In this document: piece by piece, positions 27,472 through 35,179 of the stretch
Numbering within the stretch: position 1 is the stretch's first letter
How the letters are laid out: the number at the start of each line of letters is the position of its first letter
NCBI GenBank assembly: GCA_028712665.1
Contig: JAQTRC010000028.1
Span: forward strand, 1 to 36,279
Origin: Desulfuromonadaceae bacterium
Lineage (GTDB): Bacteria > Desulfobacterota > Desulfuromonadia > Geobacterales > Pseudopelobacteraceae
Reading direction: 5' to 3'
Length of the DNA stretch: 36,279 bases
Position numbers and translations under genes: made by a program
The notes under the pieces: model-generated
The model's database searches: none
The model's input: the letters and a program-made list of their open reading frames with translations, nothing else
Told to the model about the DNA's origin: nothing

Positions 27472-28176
27472 CTAAGTTGCCTTCACTGCCCTGACGTGAT
27501 AGCCAAAATTAAGAATCTCCGCCGACCCCCTGTCTCTGGCCGAATATTTTGCGACAATCAACAGAAACAACTTAATAAAGATCTTTTCAAAGAGAGTTAT
27601 CCTTTTATCGGTATATTTTTCGGTCACAAATCCGATGCGTCGGAGCTCCTGAGCCAGGAATTCAAAGAAATTTCCGTTTTGTTGAATATCAACAATATCC
27701 AGACCCAGGGCTGAAAGATGTGTTTCATAAAAATAGCGGTTGAATCCCGAATAGAAATGGAAAGGGGCGAAATGTGTCAGACTGCAAAAAGGGGCTGTCA
27801 GGATGAGTTGTCCGCCGGGGCGCAAAAGTCTTGCAAACTCTTTCAGCGCAAGTAACGGGTTTGGCAGATGTTCAAACACTTCAATGCACATTATGGCGTC
27901 GAAGGAATTGTCAGGTTCCGGTATCGCCGTAATGTCGCTGACGATGTCAAGCTTGCTCTGATCCCAGGCTCCCATCTGCAGCCCGCTCGCGTTTCCCTTG
28001 CCATTGTATTGGGCAAAATCCTGAGATACATATTTTAGATGGGAACAGAATCGTTTGAACTGGAGTTCGCCCGCTCCGGCATCAAGTATCCGGGAGCCTT
28101 CCGGAACCTGTTGTAATGCCTGTTCCAGCCAGAGTTGCCTGGTTGACTCGTTCTGTGTCCCTACCTTGATTATCAT
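27472..28176 (-). CDS. Class I SAM-dependent methyltransferase
   Basis: A 234-aa methyltransferase of the UbiE/type 11 group: SAM motif I RILDAGAGELQFKRF, a DIVSDITAIPEPDNSFDAIMCIEVFEHL region and RLLRPGGQLILTAPF. In this setting it may methylate a sugar or a lipid-linked intermediate, or act as a capping enzyme. The substrate cannot be told from sequence. It overlaps the upstream DUF268 gene by 4 bp (ATGA). Confidence 0.88.
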   Translation of the reverse strand: MIIKVGTQNESTRQLWLEQALQQVPEGSRILDAGAGELQFKRFCSHLKYVSQDFAQYNGKGNASGLQMGAWDQSKLDIVSDITAIPEPDNSFDAIMCIEVFEHLPNPLLALKEFARLLRPGGQLILTAPFCSLTHFAPFHFYSGFNRYFYETHLSALGLDIVDIQQNGNFFEFLAQELRRIGFVTEKYTDKRITLFEKIFIKLFLLIVAKYSARDRGSAEILNFGYHVRAVKAT

Positions 28177-28943
28177 GGCGTCCTTCTGAACCAGAAACAG
28201 CCGCAGCCATATGCCTGCTTGTCCGCCAGAAGCTTATCTGCGTTTCTGACTAATCCCCCCTGCCCGGCAGTATCCGGAATCAGGGCAAATTCCTTCAGTT
28301 CAAGATCGTGAAATAACTCCCGCACTTGATCATACTTATAGATCCTGTGGGCGTTAAACATGATTCGGGGAGGGTTCCCCATCGGTACTACGAAGAGCAG
28401 GTCGCCGTTGTCGGCCAGTACCCTCTTCAGTTCTTCGACCGCCTTCAGATCGCCATCCGGATCAAGCGGATCGCCATAACGTCCCAAACCGACATGTTCT
28501 ACAACATGCATACAGGAGAGAGAGGTAATGCTGCGATCCGGAAACGGCAACGAGAGGAGGTCGGCAGAGTCTGATCTCAGATTGCCAAGGCCTAGCTTGA
28601 CGGGGCGATAATCATAGAATCTGACCGGAATGAATGCCGAAATGATCGAGCAGAAGTGCAGAGAGGATGATATGTCGACGTGGTGCCCAGGTTTTGTATC
28701 GGCAAGGATGCGAGCCGCCCAAGCCGGGTGATAGACGTAATGGCGGTCGAATCCTGACGTAGAGGTGTTATCATCAAGACACGGATAACGCTCTTTCCAC
28801 TTGAGTCGGAAACGATTTTCCCCGGCAGCGATCAACCGTTTAAACTGAAGATATTCGAAAACAAACAGAACGGTCCGATATATCCGTTTTGTGAAACGAT
28901 ACATGCTCCGAAGCAAAGGATTACTCTTGAATAGTTCTTTCAT
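28173..28943 (-). CDS. DUF268 family protein
   Basis: A 256-aa protein of the DUF268 type, which occurs in polysaccharide and glycosylation clusters and has a methyltransferase-like core (HVDISSSLHFCSIISAF, then LSCMHVVEHVGLGRYGDPLDPDGD and a C-terminal YGCGCFWFRR). The conserved HVVEHVGLGRYGDP segment is characteristic. No activity is established. The start at 28943 is preferred because GGGGGAT lies directly upstream; the open frame extends 42 nt further into the FkbM gene. Confidence 0.85.
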   Translation of the reverse strand: MKELFKSNPLLRSMYRFTKRIYRTVLFVFEYLQFKRLIAAGENRFRLKWKERYPCLDDNTSTSGFDRHYVYHPAWAARILADTKPGHHVDISSSLHFCSIISAFIPVRFYDYRPVKLGLGNLRSDSADLLSLPFPDRSITSLSCMHVVEHVGLGRYGDPLDPDGDLKAVEELKRVLADNGDLLFVVPMGNPPRIMFNAHRIYKYDQVRELFHDLELKEFALIPDTAGQGGLVRNADKLLADKQAYGCGCFWFRRTP

Positions 28944-28953
28944 CAATCCCCCG

Positions 28954-29637
28954 CTATCGGTTGATCCACTTGTCATTGTCCACAAAAATGCTGTTTATAT
29001 AGGTGTCTGCGTAAAGCATATATCCGTTTTGACACATATAGTCGATGATTTCAGTGATCTTTGTTTCTGTATTATCTTCTGTGTATGTCAATGTTTCTAT
29101 GCAAAATACTTCCGGCCTCCATTTGGCGAGGTCGAGAGACTTCAAAATCTCCAGATCCATACCTTCAACGTCAAGTGAGATGAAATTGGGCGTTTTGATG
29201 CAATACTTTGTCATAACCGAATTGATCGGAACAAGCGCTATTGGAATAATCCGCTCGATCAGTTGATTGCCATAGCTCTGGTAGCGCTCTGCCTCTACTC
29301 TGGAAAAGGTATTCAATGTTTTTGCAGACATAACGAAAAAGTCAGCTGAGGTTTGCTCCGACAGGCCAATACCGATATTCAGGCATGTATCACGTGTACG
29401 TTTCTGTTTGAGAACTTTGAAAAGGGACGGGTCTGGCTCTATGCAAACGCCATGACAGCCACGTTTATAAAGCAGATAGGTATTGTTCAGGTATACGGGA
29501 TGATTCGCTCCGATATCCATGTAGTCCGGATTGTATATTTTCAACGCTTCAAACACGAAGTCAACAATCAGATCTTCTCCGGATTGCGAATAACTTGTTT
29601 TTCTATGCGAGTTGAAAAGTTTTTTTATCAGATTCAT
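28954..29637 (-). CDS. FkbM family methyltransferase
   Basis: A 227-aa methyltransferase of the FkbM family: QSGEDLIVDFVF, MDIGANHP, GVCIEPDPSLF, and FISLDVEGMDLEILKSLD, all typical. FkbM enzymes O-methylate hydroxyl groups of polyketides and sugars, so it probably methylates the surface polysaccharide. The start is the ATG at 29637 with GGGAG upstream; the codon before it is a TTG. It follows the flippase gene by 24 bp. Confidence 0.92.
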   Translation of the reverse strand: MNLIKKLFNSHRKTSYSQSGEDLIVDFVFEALKIYNPDYMDIGANHPVYLNNTYLLYKRGCHGVCIEPDPSLFKVLKQKRTRDTCLNIGIGLSEQTSADFFVMSAKTLNTFSRVEAERYQSYGNQLIERIIPIALVPINSVMTKYCIKTPNFISLDVEGMDLEILKSLDLAKWRPEVFCIETLTYTEDNTETKITEIIDYMCQNGYMLYADTYINSIFVDNDKWINR

Positions 29638-29661
29638 CAATTACTCCCTTTAAAGATGGAA

Positions 29662-30984
29662 TCACGAGAAATCAGGAGCCAGTCTGCTGTTTACAAAAAG
29701 TACCGAAAACAGGTATATCAGCGAAGATACGCATAGTGCTGCTGCAACTCCCTGTATTCCAGTTCGCTCTGCCAGCAGGTATGCAGCTATTAAAAATGAA
29801 ATCGCCTGCAATCCTTTTGGCCAGAAGTAGATTTTAGGCTGATTATGGTACAAGCCTTTAAGCGAGTAAACCTGACCTATGTTGTAGATTGATATCCCTG
29901 AAACGGTGAGCCACAACATGGAACTCTGTTCGGCAAATGTCCTGTTGGTGAGAAGTTGTGCTATTGATTCGCCAAAAAAGTAAGCACACGCTGTTACTCC
30001 GATCATCACAATAGCTGATATCAGAGCGGTCTGCGTAACCAGTAGTGAGCTGGACTCCGCCTGCATTCTGGTTGTCATGGCTCCGGCGCGCTCGAAAACA
30101 ATGGGCACGACCAATTGGTTAACCATTGCAAAAAAAAGATTTACCGGCGAAGCCGCTATTTGATAGAGGGCGGAATAAACCCCCACTGCATCAGCGCCGG
30201 ACACGGTTTGCAAAACCCATCGATCCGAATAGAGGCTGATAGCCGCAAAACCGGAAAATATCATGAATGAAGCTGCATATGCCTTGAACTCCCTCTGGCA
30301 TGCCTGCAGTTTCAGGTCGCTGTTGACCGTCAGCCAATTGGCTCTGATCTCATCGTTTTTCTGAGCGTAATGGAATTGAGAAAATGTTATCGCAGTTGTA
30401 CCCAGAAGATAACCTAATAGTGCAAAACAGCCGCTGCTGTTCCAAAACCAGATCAGAACGATAGAAAGCCCGATTCTCAGCCAAACATCAATAGCTTGAT
30501 GAAGTGCAACAATTTTGCGTTGACGAACAGCATTCTGCAGAGCAAGGAAAGAGGCGTTTACCCCACTGACAATTCCAAAAAATGATGCGATAAGCAGTAT
30601 CGCTCCCCACTCACTACCCGCAAGCATTCCGGTAATACCGGAGGCAGCAAAGGCAAACAGAGCCAGAACAACCCCCACTGTGCGATGAGCACTCTTTATG
30701 GTTGCGAAATAGACCCCAAGATCACCTCGCTCGCGGTAAACTGCATAAAAACGTGCGATGACATTTGCTGCCGGACCGTAAACATAAGTGGTGAAGATGC
30801 CCGCTATGGTCAGACCCAAGGCAAGCTGCCCGTAGCCTTTGGGTTCCATGATATTTGTCAGCACCTTGAGGCCGATGAATCCACCAACAAAGCTCAATGC
30901 CTGCCCGCCCAATATCCAGGCCAGTTCGACTTTTATCTTTTCAAACCGGTCGGCAAACGGCCTGATTTTCTCAATTAAGTTCAT
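29662..30984 (-). CDS. Oligosaccharide flippase (Wzx-like)
   Basis: A 440-aa membrane protein with about 12 hydrophobic segments and the MOP-superfamily pattern of polysaccharide flippases: an N-terminal basic stretch, GGQALSFVGGFIGLKVLTN, and paired-helix repeats. It would move the lipid-linked repeat unit across the inner membrane. It is the second gene after the regulator in the operon direction, 78 bp downstream of it. No Wzy polymerase is evident in the window. The symbol is withheld because the family is diverse. Confidence 0.88.
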   Translation of the reverse strand: MNLIEKIRPFADRFEKIKVELAWILGGQALSFVGGFIGLKVLTNIMEPKGYGQLALGLTIAGIFTTYVYGPAANVIARFYAVYRERGDLGVYFATIKSAHRTVGVVLALFAFAASGITGMLAGSEWGAILLIASFFGIVSGVNASFLALQNAVRQRKIVALHQAIDVWLRIGLSIVLIWFWNSSGCFALLGYLLGTTAITFSQFHYAQKNDEIRANWLTVNSDLKLQACQREFKAYAASFMIFSGFAAISLYSDRWVLQTVSGADAVGVYSALYQIAASPVNLFFAMVNQLVVPIVFERAGAMTTRMQAESSSLLVTQTALISAIVMIGVTACAYFFGESIAQLLTNRTFAEQSSMLWLTVSGISIYNIGQVYSLKGLYHNQPKIYFWPKGLQAISFLIAAYLLAERTGIQGVAAALCVSSLIYLFSVLFVNSRLAPDFS

Positions 30985-31062
30985 TCAGCTCCTCAAACTA
31001 CTGTTAGTCAACGCTTCTTTTCCTGCCGGGAGAGGGGTTAAGATTCGTGTTGACCCTCAGCT

Positions 31063-31674
31063 TTATTGCCTCGTGGCGCCAGCGACAAAAATCGTGTCAG
31101 CTGCTACGCCCAAATCATGAAGTGCCCGAGTCAGTTTATCCCTCTGCTTCAAAGATGAAATTACAATCGGGGATTTAGCCTCTGGCATCCTATCGCCTAA
31201 TGCCACAACCTTTAATCCGAAAAACAGTTCCCCCTGCCGTTCATCGTCCATAACAGCCAGAAGTTCCAGTTCTGTTTCCTTTAGCGACAGGTAGGCAATT
31301 TCCGCCACTTCGTCCACCCCGCAGAACATCACCTGACGCAGACCGGATTTCTCCAGGCGGCGGAACAGATCAAGATAATCCTGCCGGGCTACGGTGTAGA
31401 GAGTTGTGAAGTAACTTAGGTGCTGGTAGGCGAGGCGGCTTTTCTCCGCCAGTCCTTGCGGTGTAAGAAGATAAGCGTAACGGTTGCTTGGAAAGTTTTT
31501 GACCCGTACGAATCCTTTGGAAACCAGGTTTTTCAGATAGGAATTGACCAAACCGACTGCAATGCCTAGACGACGGGAGAGTTCGCGCTGCGAAAGCGGC
31601 TCTTCACCGCTGATCTCGGAGAGAAGCTGAAAGGAGCGGGATGAGTCGAGCGGTTTTTCAGTTTGATCGTTCAT
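31063..31674 (-). CDS. Winged-helix regulator with Rossmann-like C-terminal domain
   Basis: A 203-aa protein from the ATG at 31674. Residues about 8-75 form a winged helix-turn-helix: QLLSEISGEEPLSQRELSRR (HTH helix 1-2), then recognition helix GIAVGLVNSYLKNLV and the wing FVRVKNFPSNRYAYLLT. The C-terminal half (about 100-203) resembles a Rossmann-type nucleotide/sugar binding domain: VMFCGVDEVAEIAYLSL, LELLAVMDDERQGELFFGL, SPIVISSLKQRD. It is inserted between fcl and the flippase. No SD precedes the ATG, and the start codon lies within a 15-bp palindrome. Likely an autoregulator of the polysaccharide operon. The sensor function is inference. Confidence 0.85.
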   Translation of the reverse strand: MNDQTEKPLDSSRSFQLLSEISGEEPLSQRELSRRLGIAVGLVNSYLKNLVSKGFVRVKNFPSNRYAYLLTPQGLAEKSRLAYQHLSYFTTLYTVARQDYLDLFRRLEKSGLRQVMFCGVDEVAEIAYLSLKETELELLAVMDDERQGELFFGLKVVALGDRMPEAKSPIVISSLKQRDKLTRALHDLGVAADTIFVAGATRQ

Positions 31675-31683
31675 AATATGAAC
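31669..31683. promoter_or_regulatory. Palindromic operator at the regulator start codon
   Basis: GTTCATAATATGAAC, a perfect 15-bp odd palindrome (seven-base arms). The regulator's ATG at 31674-31672 lies inside it. A second copy lies 49 bp away. Binding by the regulator would block translation initiation or transcription of the downstream genes. Confidence 0.72.
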
Positions 31684-31685
31684 AA

Positions 31686-31714
31686 TAATATAGGATGACC
31701 GGAAACTCAAGAAG
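31686..31714 (-). promoter_or_regulatory. Possible promoter of the regulator
   Basis: On the minus strand TTCTTG and TATTAT are separated by 17 nt. The transcription start would fall within a few bases of the ATG at 31674, giving an almost leaderless mRNA, which would explain the missing ribosome-binding site. The -35 is weak, and the site overlaps the region between two palindromes. Confidence 0.35.
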
Positions 31715-31717
31715 TTT

Positions 31718-31732
31718 GTTCATATTATGAAC
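31718..31732. promoter_or_regulatory. Second palindromic operator copy
   Basis: GTTCATATTATGAAC, the same palindrome as at 31669 (centre base complementary). An overlapping degenerate third copy, GAACATATTATGACC at 31729-31743, has its centre 11 bp further on, about one helical turn. The third copy overlaps the stop codon of fcl. Confidence 0.72.
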
Positions 31733-31735
31733 ATA

Positions 31736-32719
31736 TTATGACCGGGGAGAATTCGATTCCGGATAATTTTCAAGAAACCAGTAGTATGCCCCGGATATAC
31801 CGTCCCGTAATTCAACCGAATGTCGCCAGCCAAGAGCATGAATCCTTGAAGAATCAGCCAGTTTACGTGGGGTTCCGTCAGGTTTGTCCGGGTCAAAAAC
31901 AACTCTGCCGGTATATCCGACAACATCCCGCACAAGGAGCGCCAGATCAAGTATGCTGATTTCCCGGCCGGAACCGATGTTGATCATGGCCGGCGCCGTT
32001 GGATCGTTCAGCAACGCGTCATAACGTGTGTCGTCGAGGTTCATCAGGAACAGGCAGGCTCCGGCCAGATCATCAACCTGAAGAAATTCGCGCAGCGGCG
32101 CGCCTGTCCCCCAGATCGTGACGGAAGAATCTCCGCGCTGCTTTGCCTCATGAAATTTGCGGATCATTGCCGGCAGAACATGTGATTTTTCAAGATTATA
32201 GTTGTCGTTTGGACCATACAGGTTATTAGGCATCGCAGAGAGGTACTTTGTACCGTACTGTTGATTATAGGAGCGGCAGTGGCAGATCCCGGCGATCTTT
32301 GCGATAGCATAGGCATCGTTTGTCGGCTCAAGCGGTCCGGTCAGCAGATATTCTTCCTTCATAGGCTGCGGGGCGAATTTCGGATATATGCAGGTACTCC
32401 CCATAAAAAGGAGACGCCTGGCCCCGTTCAACCAGGAGTTGTGAATGACGTTGTTCTGAATCATCAGATTTTCGTGTATGAACTCCCCCTTATAGCAGCT
32501 GTTGGCCATGATGCCGCCGACCCTTGCAGCCGCAAGAAAAACATATTCCGGCTGTTCGGCAAGAAAAAAAGTCTCTACCGCCTGCTGGTTGCAAAGATCG
32601 AGTTGAGCGCGCGAGCGGAGCAGCAGATTGGTGTAACCTTGAACCTGAAGGGCTCTGACAATGGCCGATCCGACCATTCCGAGATGGCCGGCAACAAAAA
32701 TTCTGGACTCTGTATGCAT
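31736..32719 (-). CDS. fcl: GDP-L-fucose synthase
   Basis: Epimerase/reductase that turns GDP-4-keto-6-deoxymannose into GDP-L-fucose with NADPH. The 327-aa SDR protein has the nucleotide-binding GHLGMVG (11-17), the catalytic Ser in MGSTCIYP (S108, with C110 in the usual place), Y137 and K141 (YAIAK), and EFLQVDDLA. The partner gene gmd (GDP-mannose 4,6-dehydratase) is not in the window. Its product would feed the GT11 enzyme. It is the first gene of the polysaccharide cluster as seen here; a GAGG lies about 10 nt before the ATG. Confidence 0.96.
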   Translation of the reverse strand: MHTESRIFVAGHLGMVGSAIVRALQVQGYTNLLLRSRAQLDLCNQQAVETFFLAEQPEYVFLAAARVGGIMANSCYKGEFIHENLMIQNNVIHNSWLNGARRLLFMGSTCIYPKFAPQPMKEEYLLTGPLEPTNDAYAIAKIAGICHCRSYNQQYGTKYLSAMPNNLYGPNDNYNLEKSHVLPAMIRKFHEAKQRGDSSVTIWGTGAPLREFLQVDDLAGACLFLMNLDDTRYDALLNDPTAPAMINIGSGREISILDLALLVRDVVGYTGRVVFDPDKPDGTPRKLADSSRIHALGWRHSVELRDGISGAYYWFLENYPESNSPRS

Positions 32720-32813
32720 GTCTGAGGCGCCTCACAAAATATGAATTATTCAAATCTTCGACTCCACCTATATAACACCTATTATAACGGAAATGAACTC
32801 CTCAGGAGAGTCG

Positions 32814-33575
32814 CTACGTCGAAGGTGTTTGTCTGCAGAGTGGACATCCCTGCATCGAAAGCGGTTTTTCGAGCCTGCAGGCGGAGAGCAGCTCCTCGTT
32901 TCTAAATATCTCAGCAGTAGGAGCATCTGCCATAATAAGCCCTTCGTGAAGGATGATTGTCCGTCCACAGAGTTCCAGCACCATGTCAAGGTCGTGGCTG
33001 GTAAAGATCTTTGTGTGGTGGAATCCTCTTAGCAGATTCATAAGCTGCCGGCGTGCAAATGGATCGAGTCCGCTGGTCGGTTCATCCATTACAAGAATGT
33101 CTGGCGACATGGCCAGCACCGTGGCAATAGCGACTCTTTTTTTCTCACCGCCGGAGAGGTGGTATGGGGGTTTGTCCCGCAGGTGTCCGGCTCCGACCAG
33201 ATCGAGTGCATCTGCAACTCTCTTCTCGATATGCTCAACTGTCAGTCCGAGATTTAAAGGACCAAAGGCAACATCGTCGAAAACCGTCGGCATGAAAAGC
33301 TGGTCGTCGGGATTCTGGAAGAGCATCCCTACCGTACGCCGGATATCGGGAAGTGTGCTTTTTGAGAGAGGTGTGTCACCGATCAGGATATCGCCACCCG
33401 TTGGTTCCAGACAGCCGTTCAGATGCTGCAATAATGTAGATTTGCCGGCCCCGTTAGCCCCTATGATTGCCACAGACTCTCCATGGGTAATCCGGAAGGA
33501 AACATCGATGATGGCGATAGTGCCATCCGGATAGACGTGCCGCAGATTCTTTACCTCGACAATGTGGTGACTCAT
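32814..33575 (-). CDS. nikO: Nickel/cobalt ECF transporter ATPase (NikO/CbiO)
   Basis: Energy-coupling ATPase of an ECF importer, at the cytoplasmic face of the inner membrane. The 253-aa protein has Walker A GANGAGKST (39-47), Q-loop LFQNPDDQLF, signature LSGGEKKR (140-147), Walker B ILVMDE (160-165) and the SHD switch. The NPDDQLF Q-loop is a family mark. Its ATG overlaps the end of nikQ by 4 bp. The C-terminus ends in a cysteine-rich tail (CRLEKPLSMQGCPLC). The nickel assignment comes from nikR next door; cobalt cannot be excluded. Confidence 0.92.
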   Translation of the reverse strand: MSHHIVEVKNLRHVYPDGTIAIIDVSFRITHGESVAIIGANGAGKSTLLQHLNGCLEPTGGDILIGDTPLSKSTLPDIRRTVGMLFQNPDDQLFMPTVFDDVAFGPLNLGLTVEHIEKRVADALDLVGAGHLRDKPPYHLSGGEKKRVAIATVLAMSPDILVMDEPTSGLDPFARRQLMNLLRGFHHTKIFTSHDLDMVLELCGRTIILHEGLIMADAPTAEIFRNEELLSACRLEKPLSMQGCPLCRQTPST

Positions 33576-34384
33576 GGTGCTGTTCCTGTAACAAATTCCC
33601 CCAGCGCCCCAGGGATGTCATAATAGCGAAGTGCAATAAAAAGCGATAACCAGCCGAGCAGAAAACAGAGTTCAGAGACGCCAAAACGGGACTGCCGGTG
33701 CGAGTGAAACTCGCCGACGAAGCCGCGCGCCAGCATGGCGGTATGAATGCGTTCCGCCCGCTGCCAGGTGCGGAGCAGCAAGTGCCCCATCTGCGAGCCG
33801 AAACTGACGACGCCAAGCCCCCTCTTGCCGCACGAGCGGAGTTCGCGAGCCCGGGCTGCAGTTCCGGTTTCATCTGCGAGCACAAAAATATAGCGATGAA
33901 GGAAAAGAAGCTGTACGGCGAAGATCCGAGGAATTCCAAGGCGCTCAACAGCTTGGCAGACAGAGGTGAATCCGGTTGTTCCAACCAGAATGAATGCCGC
34001 CCCCACCGTCAGCAGGGAACGGATCAGCAGCGAGGCAAGGGATATCCATCCTCCGGAGATACCCAACTGGCCGAACTGATACAGTGCATTGCGGTCAAAA
34101 ACCGGGTTGAAGAGTCCCACCATCAGGACGAAAGGGGAGAGAAGAGCTATTTTACGGGCGAGATAGAGTGTCGGCAGGTTGGCGAGCGGAATCATTACAG
34201 CCGGGAAGATAAAGAACGGAAGCAAACGAACAAGTTCGTACCTGCCGAACGAAACGACGGAAACTATGAATACCAGAGTTACGAGTACCTTGACGCGAGC
34301 GTCGAGTACGTGAATCGGAGAATATCGGCCAGCCAGCAACTCGAGTCGCTTCAGATCAATAATTGCAGCATTTATGGATATCAT
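33572..34384 (-). CDS. nikQ: Nickel/cobalt ECF transporter transmembrane T component (NikQ/CbiQ)
   Basis: Integral membrane coupling protein of the ECF transporter. From the ATG at 34384 it is 270 aa, with several membrane helices in the first half. The paired cytoplasmic coupling motifs of EcfT/CbiQ are seen, RARELRSCGKRG and ERIHTAMLARGF, which contact the ATPase. GAGGAGAT lies 10 nt upstream of that ATG; the open frame reaches a GTG at 34420 with no ribosome-binding site. It is divergent from nikR. Confidence 0.9.
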   Translation of the reverse strand: MISINAAIIDLKRLELLAGRYSPIHVLDARVKVLVTLVFIVSVVSFGRYELVRLLPFFIFPAVMIPLANLPTLYLARKIALLSPFVLMVGLFNPVFDRNALYQFGQLGISGGWISLASLLIRSLLTVGAAFILVGTTGFTSVCQAVERLGIPRIFAVQLLFLHRYIFVLADETGTAARARELRSCGKRGLGVVSFGSQMGHLLLRTWQRAERIHTAMLARGFVGEFHSHRQSRFGVSELCFLLGWLSLFIALRYYDIPGALGEFVTGTAP

Positions 34385-34420
34385 GAAGGGGTGTATCTCC
34401 TCTAACAACCCGCTTTTCAC

Positions 34421-34555
34421 TGCATCGTCCCTGGCAGAATCTGTAGCACAGTATATAAAATAATTACACGAAAAAGCGACTCTTTACAGTATCGTGACAT
34501 TTAGAAATAAATCGGCTACGATAAAGGATATTAGATTCAATACAGGGGGCAAGGC
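34421..34555. other. nikQ-nikR divergent control region
   Basis: A 135-bp AT-rich intergenic stretch that should hold both promoters and the NikR operator. I found repeated ACAGTAT elements, but no convincing long inverted repeat of the NikR type (paired arms about 13-15 nt apart). The operator therefore remains unassigned. Confidence 0.4.
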
Positions 34556-34972
34556 GTGGGACAGACTGTCAGATTTGGTATTTCTCTGGATGAGAAGCTG
34601 TTGCAGAATTTTGATCAACTGATTGAACAGAAGAGCTATATGAACCGTTCCGAGGCGATTCGCGACCTCATCAGGGCGTCACTGGTCGAGGAGCGTTGTG
34701 GAGCGGAAAACCAGGAGGCGGTCGGTACGGTTACGCTGGTCTATAACCATCATGTGAGGGATCTCGCCGATAAGCTTACGGATCACCAGCATGTCCATCA
34801 CGATCAGATTGTGTCTGCGCTGCATGTTCATCTTGATGCGCACAACTGTCTAGAGGTGCTGGTCATTCGAGGAACGGTTCAGATGGTAAAGCAGATCGCG
34901 AATGAACTTATCAGCGTAAAAGGGGTCAAGCATGGAAAGCTGGTCCTGACTACGACCGGAGAGGATCTATAG
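34556..34972 (+). CDS. nikR: Nickel-responsive regulator NikR
   Basis: A 138-aa ribbon-helix-helix repressor that binds DNA when loaded with nickel. The N-terminal RHH segment [18 protein letters not shown] is followed by the C-terminal ACT-like metal domain. All four high-affinity nickel ligands are conserved: H79, H90, H92 and C98 (E. coli H76, H87, H89, C95), in HQHVHHD and [12 protein letters not shown]. The GTG start has AGGGGG at 34544-34549. The stop TAG uses the TA target dinucleotide at the left end of the palindromic element that follows, and the same TAG would form without the element. Confidence 0.96.
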   Translation: MGQTVRFGISLDEKLLQNFDQLIEQKSYMNRSEAIRDLIRASLVEERCGAENQEAVGTVTLVYNHHVRDLADKLTDHQHVHHDQIVSALHVHLDAHNCLEVLVIRGTVQMVKQIANELISVKGVKHGKLVLTTTGEDL

Positions 34973-35133
34973 GAGCCTGTCGGACTTACGAGAAATCTAC
35001 TGCAAATTTGTCTGAACGGTTCATATTTTCCCGCTTTCTTGATCAATAGAACGGCTATTGACCTTCGAAACCGGCAAAATCTGACCTCATCCAGCCAAAT
35101 TTTCGCTACGATTTCCTAAGTCCGACAGACTCC
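34972..35133. mobile_element. 162-bp fold-back MITE-like element flanked by TA
   Basis: The ends are inverted repeats: GGAGCCTGTCGGACTTA at the left and TAAGTCCGACAGACTCC at the right. Similarity continues inward for about 40 bp per side. A central hairpin GATCAATAG-AACGG-CTATTGACC (35041-35063) sits at the exact midpoint (35052), and imperfect complementarity covers much of the region between, so almost the whole element folds on itself. TA occurs on both flanks (34970-34971 and 35134-35135), the duplication expected for IS630/Tc1-type transposition. It codes for nothing evident. Confidence 0.78.
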
Positions 35134-35179
35134 TAGTCCAACTGTTGCTGACCTGGGCAGGCAAGACGATGACCGGCAT

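Noticed and set aside
32739..32746. TATGAA half-site upstream of fcl resembling the GTTCATANTATGAAC operator
   Set aside because: Only one arm matches; the other arm has about 3 of 7 matches, so it may be chance.
33698..34405. 235-aa plus-strand open frame
   Set aside because: Antisense to nikQ; composition is not protein-like, and the EcfT motifs on the minus strand are conclusive.
34440..34500. NikR operator between nikQ and nikR
   Set aside because: Only direct repeats (ACAGTAT twice) and imperfect arms were seen; no convincing dyad.
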